Part shown: one piece after another, positions 1 to 8,223 of the stretch
Numbering within the stretch: position 1 is the stretch's first letter
Layout of the letters: every line of letters begins with the position of its first letter
NCBI GenBank assembly: GCA_964576475.1
Contig: CAZNVG010000003.1
Span: 24,324 to 88,323 of the forward strand
Length of the DNA: 64,000 bases
Direction of reading: 5' to 3'
Origin: CAZNVG01 sp964576475
GTDB lineage: Bacteria; Patescibacteriota; Saccharimonadia; Saccharimonadales; CAZNVG01
Translations under genes and position numbers: made by a program
Notes under the pieces: generated by a model
What the model saw: the letters and a program-made list of their open reading frames with translations, nothing else
The model's database searches: none
Told to the model about the DNA's origin: nothing

Positions 1-2
1 CT

Positions 3-377
3 CCAGGTTCAATTATTAGCTACATTGAACAAGACGGCACAATCGTCAGCGCTCTGTATATTGTAGATAACGTTCAAAATTGTGGTTGGTTAAACGGTGC
101 ATATTTTGGTCATCTTAATCCTGACGGTCAAACTGTGTTTATGCCTGGAATTTCCACCCGCTTAGATATGAAAGGCTATAATTTCAGCAAGCTTACTATT
201 GGGGCCATGTCGACCGTAATCGAGCACGTCCCTGCAATCACAGGGACTGCAACACAATGCACAAACAGATCAGTAAAATATGTACCTGATCTTGCAAACG
301 AGTTTACAAAAGGTACTACAAATCTTGATATGCGTGAAACGCGCGCATACCGCTACCCAGTTTATGTTATTGGCTGA
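3..377 (+). CDS. C-terminal part of an unknown protein (cut by window start)
   Basis: The frame is open from base 3 to a TGA at 375-377, so the true start lies outside the window. About 124 residues are visible. They contain two Cys (in NCGW and TQCTN) and no recognisable motif. The sequence is polar with short beta-like stretches, which would suit a secreted or surface protein; this is a guess. The last 16 bases overlap the end of the convergent gene on the other strand. I do not recognise the family. Confidence 0.6.
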   Translation, partial: PGSIISYIEQDGTIVSALYIVDNVQNCGWLNGAYFGHLNPDGQTVFMPGISTRLDMKGYNFSKLTIGAMSTVIEHVPAITGTATQCTNRSVKYVPDLANEFTKGTTNLDMRETRAYRYPVYVIG

Positions 378-1291
378 TTAAGTAGTACAGTGTATTTCTT
401 TAAAAACTTTGTAGGTCTTAAGCCTGTTTTATGTTCACGTAGTCCTGCTATTCCTAGATCTTGTTCAAAGTTAATAAAATCTATGTCTTCAGTTTTTAGC
501 TTGGATGCAGCAGCATATATAGTAAAGTCGAAAATATTGCGTTGCTCGTATGAGCACTTAGTATGGTGAAGATTAGCTAGTTTTTTATCTTTATTTACTG
601 TGAAAAGCGTAAAGCTTTCAATCTTGTTTTCAATGATAACCGCGATACACCGCAAATTAAACTCAGTGTGATGTTTTAAGATTCTGTCGAGCGCCTTCGA
701 TTCAATGCGCGATTCGTCATTTCCACCCAACTCATATGTGCGTACCCATCCGTGAAGATTGTTTATTAACCACTGCATTTCATCAGGCTTATTAAGATCC
801 AGTTCTTTAATAATGAGCTCTTCACCATTATCTTGTATGAAATGATTGATCTTTCTACGATATTTGCCGAACTTCGTTCCCAATAACCGAACTTGCTCAT
901 TTGTAGAAAAAATATAATCAAAACTGTCTCTATCTTCTTCAACTGCATATTTCGTAATCAGATTCGCGGTTTCTTCAGGTACTGAGTATAATTTTTTGTC
1001 ATTCCCGTCACCATTCAAATGTTCACTCAATACATCTAGTGAATTGTCTAAATCATTTGTACCAATCAGACTATATGTAATCTTGTCATTGTCAAAAACA
1101 TTTGAGAACCGAAGTACTAGGTTCCCGTTTAGGTTGCTAAAATGCAAGTCGTCTTTTTGATTTAACCAGGTTTCTAAATTAGTAAAGGTAAAATCACAAT
1201 ATGGGGAATAATCACAGATAAAACTGCAGTATTCGTCCTTTAGGTTTAAATTAAAGGAAACAAATTCGGGAAATTCTTTTATAGATTGCAT
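362..1291 (-). CDS. DUF2156-type (phosphatidylglycerol lysyltransferase C-domain-like) protein
   Basis: 309 residues. The C-terminal part carries the hallmark NFEQDLGIAGLREHKTGLRP followed by FLKKY, typical of DUF2156/GNAT-like domains related to the catalytic half of MprF-type aminoacyl-phosphatidylglycerol synthases and FemX-like transferases. There are no membrane segments, so it lacks the flippase half of MprF. A GNAT-type acyl or aminoacyl transfer to a lipid or peptide is likely, with the substrate unknown. It is convergent with the partial gene at the window start, overlapping by 16 bp, and divergent from the sensor kinase at 1346. Confidence 0.7.
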   Translation of the reverse strand: MQSIKEFPEFVSFNLNLKDEYCSFICDYSPYCDFTFTNLETWLNQKDDLHFSNLNGNLVLRFSNVFDNDKITYSLIGTNDLDNSLDVLSEHLNGDGNDKKLYSVPEETANLITKYAVEEDRDSFDYIFSTNEQVRLLGTKFGKYRRKINHFIQDNGEELIIKELDLNKPDEMQWLINNLHGWVRTYELGGNDESRIESKALDRILKHHTEFNLRCIAVIIENKIESFTLFTVNKDKKLANLHHTKCSYEQRNIFDFTIYAAASKLKTEDIDFINFEQDLGIAGLREHKTGLRPTKFLKKYTVLLNQPIT

Positions 1292-1345
1292 GAGTGTGTA
1301 ATTTGTATACCCAACGATAAGCGGTTTTGATGTAACATTGGAGTA

Positions 1346-3643
1346 ATGCTAGCGAATATTATAGCGTATCTTACACCTATTGCAGGAATACTTCTTATAT
1401 CTGCGTTTGTTCTTGCTCGCAATAAGAGCCTTCTTTTTAGGCTATTCTCTGTAGTAACTATTCTTATAGCACTATGGCTTTTCTTTCAGTTTCTTACAGC
1501 AATATTTATTAACTCGCCGTACGCGCTTCTACTTCTAGAGATAGGTACTGTAGTCCCGAACTTTCTCGTTGTAGCTTTTGTTCAGTTTAGTTCAGAGTAT
1601 TCTTATAAGAAGCTATCTAATAAGCGCCTTCTACTGTTACTGACTCCTGCGGTTATTATGACCCCACTATCTTTCATGGGCTTGATTATTAGTAATGTCA
1701 AAGTGTCCGGCAATAGTTTTGAGACCACAGCTGGCTCATTCTATTTAATCCAGACCATATATCTTATTGGTTACTTCTTATATGCCCTTTCAATGATCGT
1801 TCATGAGTACAGAAAAGCTAAAGGAGTTAGAAAAACACAAACTGGATTGATTCTACTTTCTTTCCTTATCCCGATTATCATAATTTTCATTACAGGTTAT
1901 GTACTTGTTGAGAGTCCGGTCGCTCAATTATTTGGTCCCAGCGCATTTTTGATTTTAGTAGGAATAATTGCTTATGCGATTGTAAAACATAAGTTATTTG
2001 ATATTCGTTTGGTAGTTGCGCGATCACTGGCGTACTTAGGCGCACTAATGACCCTTGGTTTCATCTATGGCTTCATAGCATTTAATGTCGTTGGTGTATT
2101 TGTGGGTGAGACGAGCGCAAATTCTACTGGAGTGAAATCGCTGTATGTAGCACTTGCTGTGGTGCTAGCATTCACTTTCCAGCCTTTGAAGAATTTCTTC
2201 GACAAGCTTACGAACAAACTATTCTATAGAGATGCATATGATCTCAAGTCTACGCTAGATGGTTTTAGCTCTGTTTTAGTAGCAAATGTTGACCTAAATG
2301 TAGTGCTGAAATCGGCTCAAGGATTGCTTGATGTAACAGTAAAACCACTGTATAGCCATTACTTCTTAGTAAACGAAGGCAAAACTCCTTACGAGTTTGA
2401 CACACGCGGCAAAGACTTCGAGGTCTCAAAAGAGATTGCCAGTCTCGGTAAGAAAATTGATCGCGCAATTATTATTCAAGATGAGCTAGCCGACAACGAC
2501 AGCCTAAAAGAAATTATGATTCAAAACGAAGTTTCTGTGATTCAGAAACTGGAAACACATACTGGCCTGGTGGGTTTTGCATATTTGGGCGCAAAGAAAT
2601 CCGGGGGAATTTATAACTCACAGGATGTTGCACTGCTTACAATTATGGGTAACGAGCTTGCCTTGGCGGTGCAGAACGCGCTGCGGTTTGAGGAGATTTC
2701 GCAATTTAACATCACTCTGCAGAAGAAGGTTGACGATGCCACCGCGGAACTTCAAAAGACCAATGACAAGTTGAAGGCACTTGACCAAGCAAAAGACGAG
2801 TTCATTAGTATGGCTTCACATCAATTACGTACCCCGCTTACGAGCGTTAAGGGGTACGTAAGTATGGTACTTGACGGAGATGTCGGCAAAATAAATAAGC
2901 AGCAAAAAGAGTTGCTCGACCAGGCATTTACGAGTTCGCAAAGAATGGTGTATCTGATATCAGATCTGTTGAACGTCAGCCGACTACGTACCGGTAAGTT
3001 TGTTATTGAAAATAAAGAAACGAACCTCGCTGAACTTGTTCAGGGTGAGATCCAACAACTTACGGAGGCTGCTGCGGCACGCGATCTGAAGCTTGTATAC
3101 AAGAAACCGAAACGCTTCCCGGTTGTTATGATGGACGAAACCAAGATACAGCAGGTCGTTATGAACTTTGTCGACAATGCCCTCTACTACACGCCTAAAG
3201 GAGGCACAATTACTGTAGAGATTAAAGAGACACCAAAATCGATAGAGTTTACATCTACGGACACGGGAATTGGTATTAGCAAAGATGCACAGAAGAATCT
3301 GTTTGGTAAATTCTTCCGTGCTGATAACGCCAAGAAAGCGCGTCCTGATGGAACCGGATTAGGCCTGTACATGGCTAAAAAAGTTATTGTCGCTCAAGGT
3401 GGATCACTCATATTTCATTCCGAAGAAGGAAAGGGAAGTACGTTTGGTTTTAGCTTAGCTAAGAATGAGAAAGATCGACCGAAGGAAAAGATCACGGTTG
3501 ATGACGACGATGATGTGCCTGAGCCAGTTCTCGCTAAAGCTGACGCAAAGATTGCTGACGCGGCCGGAACGACGGCAAGCCCGAACCCAACGATAGAAAC
3601 CCCTATGTCATCCGCAGCAATCACAACGCCTAAATCAAGCTAA
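1346..3643 (+). CDS. Membrane sensor histidine kinase (7TM + GAF-like + HisKA + HATPase)
   Basis: 765 residues. Residues 1-250 hold about seven to eight hydrophobic segments resembling the N-terminal 7TM sensor region of some histidine kinases. A GAF-like region follows (about 300-450), then a short coiled coil. The HisKA domain has its phospho-acceptor His in SMASHQLRTPLTSVKGY, and the HATPase domain shows the N box (NFVDNALYYTPKGG), the G1 motif DTGIGIS and the G2 motif DGTGLGLYMAKK. The tail after about residue 705 is acidic and Ala/Pro/Thr-rich with an unclear role. GGAG lies only 2 nt from the ATG. No response regulator is adjacent. It ends just before a clear terminator. Confidence 0.9.
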   Translation: MLANIIAYLTPIAGILLISAFVLARNKSLLFRLFSVVTILIALWLFFQFLTAIFINSPYALLLLEIGTVVPNFLVVAFVQFSSEYSYKKLSNKRLLLLLTPAVIMTPLSFMGLIISNVKVSGNSFETTAGSFYLIQTIYLIGYFLYALSMIVHEYRKAKGVRKTQTGLILLSFLIPIIIIFITGYVLVESPVAQLFGPSAFLILVGIIAYAIVKHKLFDIRLVVARSLAYLGALMTLGFIYGFIAFNVVGVFVGETSANSTGVKSLYVALAVVLAFTFQPLKNFFDKLTNKLFYRDAYDLKSTLDGFSSVLVANVDLNVVLKSAQGLLDVTVKPLYSHYFLVNEGKTPYEFDTRGKDFEVSKEIASLGKKIDRAIIIQDELADNDSLKEIMIQNEVSVIQKLETHTGLVGFAYLGAKKSGGIYNSQDVALLTIMGNELALAVQNALRFEEISQFNITLQKKVDDATAELQKTNDKLKALDQAKDEFISMASHQLRTPLTSVKGYVSMVLDGDVGKINKQQKELLDQAFTSSQRMVYLISDLLNVSRLRTGKFVIENKETNLAELVQGEIQQLTEAAAARDLKLVYKKPKRFPVVMMDETKIQQVVMNFVDNALYYTPKGGTITVEIKETPKSIEFTSTDTGIGISKDAQKNLFGKFFRADNAKKARPDGTGLGLYMAKKVIVAQGGSLIFHSEEGKGSTFGFSLAKNEKDRPKEKITVDDDDDVPEPVLAKADAKIADAAGTTASPNPTIETPMSSAAITTPKSS

Positions 3644-3646
3644 ATC

Positions 3647-3679
3647 AAAAACCCCGCTCCTAATTGGAACGGGGTTTTT
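3647..3679. terminator. Bidirectional rho-independent terminator
   Basis: The stem AAAACCCCG-C-TCC pairs with GGA-A-CGGGGTTTTT around a TAAT loop, with A and T runs on opposite sides. It lies between the convergent kinase and surface-protein genes and can serve both. Confidence 0.9.
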
Positions 3680-3723
3680 GCTGGTCTAACTCGACCAATC
3701 GAGCGGCCAGTCAGGGCCCTTGG

Positions 3724-4803
3724 TTAGAGGCCTCGACGGCTGTCGAGCCATCGGCGTACTGCGTATGCAAGTGCGCTAAGGCTAAACGTGCCGAACAATG
3801 CACTCTCAGCACCAGTCTGTGGAATTGTAGTAACCGTAGTAACTGGTGGAGTCACAGGTGGCTTAGGTGGTACAGGTGTGTCATTCAGACGAATCTGCAT
3901 TTCACATTGCTGACCAGTAGCCGTTTTGTTCTGTCCATCGACATCGAAGTTAACAGTAACTTTAACTGTCGAGTTCTTGGTGAACGTGTGCTCTTCACTT
4001 GTAGCTTCTTTAGCGTTGGTAGTAACTGTTTGAGTCTTGCCATCGCCGAAGTCAAATACATAGCTCTTGATCGTAGCGTTTGTAGCGCTAGCACGACCGA
4101 CGAACTTGTACTTGTTGTCTTTTCGGTCACCAATGAGAATCTCTTTGATGCCGTCACAAGTGTAACTTACCTGAGGTTTAACAACTTTCTTAACTCGTAC
4201 CACAATTGATACGTAGTTACGGAAGTGCCAACAACCAGGTACAACACCGTTGTCGCCCATTGAACCGATTGCAGCACCACCAGGTGTTACAACGCTGTCG
4301 CTGAGTTTAACGACGCCACGGTCAAGCGTGAATAGATCAGCTGAACCGGGTACATATTCGATCTGAACTTCCTCACCGTTACAGGTGAGTTTTGTTCCAT
4401 CTTTTACAGATGGAGCGTTGCTGGCAGAGACGACAGCCTCGAATTTGTCAGCAGATGTCTTAGGGACATTGATGCTAAGTTTTACGTCCTTAGCGACGCC
4501 AGTACCGTCATTGTTGGTACCGTTGAAAGTTTCAGGCGCACCGTTGTGGATGTATGCCTTGATTCGAGCTTCACCTTCACAGGCGTTAAACGTATCTGTG
4601 AATGTGCTTCCCTTTTGAGTTACTCCGCCGATGCGAAGAAAGTCACTCTCGTTTCCGTAATCGGGAACGTTCGTATATGTGTTGAAGCGAGGAGCACCGT
4701 TGCCAGTGTACTCAGCTTCGCCCCAAGCGTGAGCTTGGAGAGTTGTGAAGCCAGCTACTGCGATAAATGCAGCAACGGCGACAGAAGTAAGAAGTTTACG
4801 CAT
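3724..4803 (-). CDS. Secreted surface protein with PKD-like domain and IPQTG sorting signal
   Basis: 359 residues. A signal peptide (MRKLLTSVAVAAFIAVAGF, ending near AHA) is followed by a Cys-containing extracellular region and a PKD-like beta-sandwich with YVFDFGDGKTQTV at about residue 245. Then come a Pro-rich linker, IPQTG, a hydrophobic stretch and an Arg-rich tail: the layout of a sortase-anchored protein. A strong Shine-Dalgarno AGGAGG sits 6 nt before the ATG. The gene faces the shared terminator at 3647-3679 and lies downstream, on the same strand, of the GC-rich pair at 5114-7078. Its own codon use is like the chromosome rather than like that pair. Confidence 0.85.
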   Translation of the reverse strand: MRKLLTSVAVAAFIAVAGFTTLQAHAWGEAEYTGNGAPRFNTYTNVPDYGNESDFLRIGGVTQKGSTFTDTFNACEGEARIKAYIHNGAPETFNGTNNDGTGVAKDVKLSINVPKTSADKFEAVVSASNAPSVKDGTKLTCNGEEVQIEYVPGSADLFTLDRGVVKLSDSVVTPGGAAIGSMGDNGVVPGCWHFRNYVSIVVRVKKVVKPQVSYTCDGIKEILIGDRKDNKYKFVGRASATNATIKSYVFDFGDGKTQTVTTNAKEATSEEHTFTKNSTVKVTVNFDVDGQNKTATGQQCEMQIRLNDTPVPPKPPVTPPVTTVTTIPQTGAESALFGTFSLSALAYAVRRWLDSRRGL

Positions 4804-5113
4804 AATTTCCTCCTATTTGAGAATTGCGAATTTGATAGTATCCCACATTAATTGGCTGTGATTGTTGTTCGATCGAGTTGGTTGTTAGTTGTTAATGAAC
4901 CTCTTTGGGCACATACACGCTAATCAGATCATTACAGGTCATGGGTTGTTGCTAAGGGTGGAGTGTTTGAGAGGTTGTGAGAGCTGGAAGCTCATCAAAA
5001 CATCAAATCACTCCACCCTTAGGCAGAATCGCGAAATTCTACAGCCGACCGTGAGGTCAACCAACAACTAATTGCATATCGCGTCCAGTGTTACTCGATC
5101 GCTCGAAGTGCCC
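4804..5113. other. 310-bp gene-free spacer with a 14-bp perfect hairpin
   Basis: No credible gene is seen. It contains an exact 14-bp inverted repeat, CTAAGGGTGGAGTG (4952-4965) with CACTCCACCCTTAG (5009-5022), enclosing a small GAGCT-GGA-AGCTC hairpin. No T run follows on either strand, so it is not a standard terminator. GATCGAGT (4871-4878) can also pair with ACTCGATC (5093-5100), enclosing the whole spacer. It also carries left-hand copies of repeats seen again at 7215-7237 and 7304-7314. Confidence 0.7.
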
Positions 5114-6541
5114 TCAGCAGAACTGGGGGTACAACGTGCAGAAGTCCGGCGTCGGCGGAGCCGTCGTCGGGGGAGGTGGTGTCGACTTGATCGTCGTCGT
5201 CGTGGCCGGAGGCCGCGTCGTCGGCGGAGCCGTCGTCGGAGGTGCCGTGGTGGGCGGTGTCGTCGTGGCCGGAGGCCGCGTCGTCGGCGGAGCCGTCGTC
5301 GAAGGAGGCCTCGTAGTGGGCGTCGTCGTGGCCGGAGGCCGCGTCGTCGTCGTGCGAGGTGCCGTCGTCGTCGGATGCGTGCAACTGCCACAGCCGGTGG
5401 TCGGAGGACCGGTCACCGGAGGACAGCCGCCCGTGCAGTTGTCGGAGGGGGTGTCACCACCACCACCGATACAGCCGCCCGTGCAGTCGCCATCACCGGG
5501 ACCCGTCTTGCCCTTGTCGTCTCCCTTGTTGGAGCCGCCGCCGGCCTTGTCGGTCCCGTCCTTGCCGTCACCCTTGTGCTTGTCGCCCTTCTTGGCTCCC
5601 TTGTCCTTGTCGCCGGACTTGTCCTTCGGCTCGGACGTGGGGGGCTGGCTGTCCTCCTTCTTCTCGGCACTCGGGATGAGCACCTTCTGTGTCGGAGGGA
5701 TGCCGTCGATGGGCGCCGTCAGGATGTACCACCCGTGCGTCGCGTCGAAGATGACACGTCGTGCGGATTCCGTTCCCAGATCACCGTTCACCCAGTTGAA
5801 CACCTCGACGGAGATTCCCTCTTCGGGGAGCTCCAGCGGTGCGATCGCGGGGATGAGTGAACCATCGGGAAGCTCGGTCATCACCAGCGCGTAGTCGAAG
5901 CCCTCGTTGGGCTTGATGACCTTGCGCTTGTAACTTCCGAGGTTCTTCAGGTTGTCGGTGATCCGTTCGAGGACCTTCGCGCGAAGCTCCGGGTTCGTGT
6001 CCAGGATCGGGGTCCATTCGATGCACTCGGGCGCCGAATCTCCCTGCTTGAACATGTCACCCAGCTTCGTGGTGGGGTCGAGACCCACACCGTGGAAGAT
6101 GGTGTACTCCGTCTGGTGACAGGCCTGCCCCGGCTTGCTGCCGACCACGTGCTCCCAGAAGTCCTGGATGCCGTTGATCGACGCCGGAGCAGCCGAGCTG
6201 AGGTTGGTGGGCTCGGCCTTGCCGTCCTCGTGGAAGTAGTCGGCGGTGTCGTCGACTCCATCCGGACAGGCCTTGGCCTCCTTCACCTTCGCGTGCTCGT
6301 TCGCGTTGCGCACCTCGAGCTCTGCAGCCGACTCCTCCTTGTTGTCATCCGCGCCCGCAGGGAGCACGAAGTAGGAGGTGATGGCCGCGATGAGCATCGC
6401 TGCTGCGAGAGCTGCCCACCCGATCTGTCGGGGGCGCAGGTTCTTCTTGGCGGCGGCGCTCTTGTCTAGGGCGCGGGGCGCAACCAGCTTGTGGATCCCG
6501 ATGGCGAGCGCCACCAGGATGATCGGTGCGATGACTCGCAT
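5114..6541 (-). CDS. GC-rich membrane-anchored protein with Thr/Pro-rich repeat tail
   Basis: 475 residues; I do not recognise the family. Two hydrophobic segments (about 3-20 and 43-64) are followed by an extracellular-type domain of about 200 residues with several Cys (ACPDG, QACHQT, APECIEW). Next come a Lys/Asp/Gly-rich linker, two CTGGC motifs and a long tail of TTRPPATTTP-like repeats ending in CTLYPQFC. The tail looks like a wall-spanning stalk. Codon use is strikingly GC-rich, unlike the flanking genes. The Shine-Dalgarno is AAGGAGAAACGAC before ATG, nearly the same as in the gene 24 bp upstream, so the two probably form an operon. Many open frames on the opposite strand are shadows of its GC-rich codons. 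Confidence 0.75.
   Translation of the reverse strand: MRVIAPIILVALAIGIHKLVAPRALDKSAAAKKNLRPRQIGWAALAAAMLIAAITSYFVLPAGADDNKEESAAELEVRNANEHAKVKEAKACPDGVDDTADYFHEDGKAEPTNLSSAAPASINGIQDFWEHVVGSKPGQACHQTEYTIFHGVGLDPTTKLGDMFKQGDSAPECIEWTPILDTNPELRAKVLERITDNLKNLGSYKRKVIKPNEGFDYALVMTELPDGSLIPAIAPLELPEEGISVEVFNWVNGDLGTESARRVIFDATHGWYILTAPIDGIPPTQKVLIPSAEKKEDSQPPTSEPKDKSGDKDKGAKKGDKHKGDGKDGTDKAGGGSNKGDDKGKTGPGDGDCTGGCIGGGGDTPSDNCTGGCPPVTGPPTTGCGSCTHPTTTAPRTTTTRPPATTTPTTRPPSTTAPPTTRPPATTTPPTTAPPTTAPPTTRPPATTTTIKSTPPPPTTAPPTPDFCTLYPQFC
5201..5389. repeat. 63-bp (21-codon) minisatellite inside the Thr/Pro-rich tail
   Basis: The unit beginning CGTGGCCGGAGGCCGCGTCG starts at 5201, 5264 and 5327, an exact 63-bp period; the third copy is diverged. 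The period keeps the reading frame, so copy-number change would lengthen or shorten the stalk without a frameshift. Confidence 0.8.
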
Positions 6542-6565
6542 GTCGTTTCTCCTTGTTGTTGGTGG

Positions 6566-7078
6566 CTACTGCCGGTGGGAAGGCTGGGGGAGCAGCGAGG
6601 GCCGCGGGATGCGGATGCTGCGGCGCTCACGCTTCGTCTTGACGACGCGCGTGGCCCCGATGGCGACGGTGTCGCCGGGTTCGACGTGACGCTCTTCGGT
6701 CGGCTTGGGGTCCTTGGCCGGCGCGGGGAGGTGGGCAGGGGTGGTCGTCGCCTGGAAGCGATTGACCACCTCGGCCACGTTCTCTCCGAGCTGCAGCTTG
6801 CTGAGGCGATCACGGATGTGAGCCTGCGGCTGCAGCGTGCCGTTTCCGATGCGGAAGGTGCCGAGGATCTCGACGACCATGGTGAGGTCACTGTCGTTCT
6901 GGATGATGGGCATCAGCGTCTGCAGGATCGCAGCCGCGTGGTGCATCTCGGCGTTGTCGGCGAAGGTGATCATCGGCTCCTCCTCGGGCAGCTTGCAGCC
7001 GCCGTTGATGAAGTTGATGACCGCCTGGGTGTCGGCATCGTCGAGTTCGCCCATCAGTCGGAACAGGTTTGTGGACAT
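6566..7078 (-). CDS. GC-rich unknown protein, 170 residues
   Basis: I do not recognise it. The start is placed at the ATG at 7076-7078 because GAGGAGAAACAAC precedes it; a longer frame to 7168 has no such site and would run through a leader hairpin. The N-terminal 110 residues look like a compact helical domain (FRLMGELDDADTQAVINF). A Pro-rich linker and a basic tail (KTKRERRSIRIPRP) follow. There is no signal peptide or membrane segment, so it is probably cytoplasmic. Codon use is GC-rich, like the membrane gene 24 bp downstream, with which it shares the unusual Shine-Dalgarno context. Confidence 0.7.
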   Translation of the reverse strand: MSTNLFRLMGELDDADTQAVINFINGGCKLPEEEPMITFADNAEMHHAAAILQTLMPIIQNDSDLTMVVEILGTFRIGNGTLQPQAHIRDRLSKLQLGENVAEVVNRFQATTTPAHLPAPAKDPKPTEERHVEPGDTVAIGATRVVKTKRERRSIRIPRPSLLPQPSHRQ

Positions 7079-7100
7079 GTTGTTTCTCCTCTCCCTTGTC

Positions 7101-7194
7101 GGGATCGTGTCGTGCAGACCGAAGTCTGGCTGTTTGATCCCCAAGGTTAGGGACAGCGTGCTACTCACATATATATGCGTAGTACGCCATCCCT
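7101..7194 (-). promoter_or_regulatory. Structured 5' leader of the GC-rich operon
   Basis: Read on the minus strand, two hairpins precede the Shine-Dalgarno. One pairs AGGGA, GCGT and CTAC with their complements across 7149-7194, with symmetric internal loops. The other pairs GGGATC with GATCCC (7101-7106 with 7136-7141) around CAGAC-TTCG-GTCTG (7115-7128), a classic UUCG tetraloop. A role in mRNA stability or translation control is inferred. Confidence 0.55.
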
Positions 7195-7557
7195 AATTGA
7201 AAGTTGAAACAACAATGCAATTAGTAAATTCGCGATTACAGCTACAAGCGGCGAGCGAGGAAGTAAACTTCTACGACTCAGCCACGAGCTGTAATGATCT
7301 GACTAGTTGTTAATAGTGCTCCCCATGAACACAGGGTTTAAGTGTAATGAAATCAGGTGAAGCGATGTCGCTTTTCCCCTCGTCCAAAACCCCTGTTTCA
7401 GGAATAGCATTAGCTTATCATAAAAAAGCTTATGTGTCAATGTATTTGACTAAAAAACAACCTTAAGCGTTATGTATGTTATTTATTACCCTTAGTATCT
7501 GTTATAGGAGCACAAAAGTACATATGTTTTCACCGCAGTTTATGTGGATTTGTAGAT
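7195..7557. other. Gene-free region with two stem-loops and a weak minus-strand promoter
   Basis: No coding region is seen. ATTACAGCT (7235-7243) pairs with AGCTGTAAT (7287-7295). ACAGGGTTT (7331-7339) pairs with AAACCCCTGT (7387-7396) with one bulge, enclosing AAGCGA-TG-TCGCTT (7360-7373). On the minus strand TTGACA (7440-7435) lies 17 bp before TAAGCT (7417-7412), a plausible but weak promoter for the GC-rich operon. If it is used, the mRNA leader is about 330 nt long and contains all these hairpins. Confidence 0.5.
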
Positions 7558-8217
7558 AATAAAAAAACGCCCGAATGGCGATTGCGTGATGGTGTGGCAA
7601 GTCAGATATGAGTGTGTGTTGGATTGAGGGGACGGCGACGAGCCACTGTTTGACTCGAAGCCATCCCCTCATCTGCTAGGCGCGTGTTGGGAGCCCTGGC
7701 GGGAAGGACGCACGCGCGCCATACAGAACAATAGACAAGAGGGGGAGCTTTCGCTCAGTTAGCCACCCGACTTACTAACCTCCGGTTGTACGCCAATACA
7801 ACGGGAACCCCTCTCATCTAAGGTCGCGGTAGCGCAACCTTCCGCGAATTACAGTGGAGAGACGATAAGACGCCTCCGCTTTCACACGATCAACAACTGA
7901 TCGTCTCCCCACTATTCGTTCCAGCTCGTTTTAGATGCCACCCCAACAGGGCACCCGCACGTCGCCGGACCGACCAGCTTTAGGTCCTCCACAGACACCT
8001 TGTGTCTGTCACCCCCCCGGGAAGGACCTAAAGCGGGCAGCGATCGAGTTTCTCCCGAACATCGACCCCCGCGTATATGTAGTTTTCGATCATTGACCGA
8101 TCACCAGATAAATACCTAGCGCACTGTATAGGTGCTTGTCTGGCGATCCGTCTTACTTTGTGTGAATTCATATCTGACTTGTCAATGTATACCCTACAGC
8201 AGTGCTATAGAGTGCTG
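7558..8217 (-). ncRNA. Candidate large structured non-coding RNA (about 650 nt)
   Basis: No coding frame fits. The whole span is closed by a perfect 14-bp pairing, TCATATCTGACTTG (8168-8181) with CAAGTCAGATATGA (7598-7611). Inside are at least six strong stems: 8099-8108 with 8139-8148; 8024-8034 with 7977-7987 (11 bp, enclosing ACAGACAC/GTGTCTGT); 7853-7866 with 7900-7913; 7738-7744 with 7808-7814; 7680-7686 with 7711-7717; 7626-7636 with 7660-7670. On the minus strand a consensus-like promoter (8224-8252) precedes it, and CGCC-ATTCG-GGCG plus T7 follows the closing stem. It lacks the recognisable cores of RNase P RNA and tmRNA. The layout resembles large ornate RNAs (ROOL, GOLLD, OLE types), but I cannot assign a family. 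Confidence 0.7.
7559..7583 (-). terminator. Putative terminator of the structured RNA
   Basis: On the minus strand CGCC-ATTCG-GGCG is followed by seven T. The stem is short (4 bp), but its position just after the 3' strand of the closing helix supports it. Confidence 0.55.
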
Positions 8218-8223
8218 AAGAGG

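Noticed and set aside
5068..7150. Long open frames on the plus strand and other frames through the GC-rich genes (Arg-rich, Val/Gly-rich translations)
   Set aside because: They are shadows of GC-rich codons: low-complexity translations, no Shine-Dalgarno, and they mirror the Thr/Pro repeats.
7558..8217. RNase P RNA, tmRNA, 6S RNA or group I/II intron as the identity of the structured region
   Set aside because: The core motifs of these RNAs (RNase P conserved region I, tRNA-like CCA end, domain V hairpin) are not visible on either strand; 6S is much shorter.
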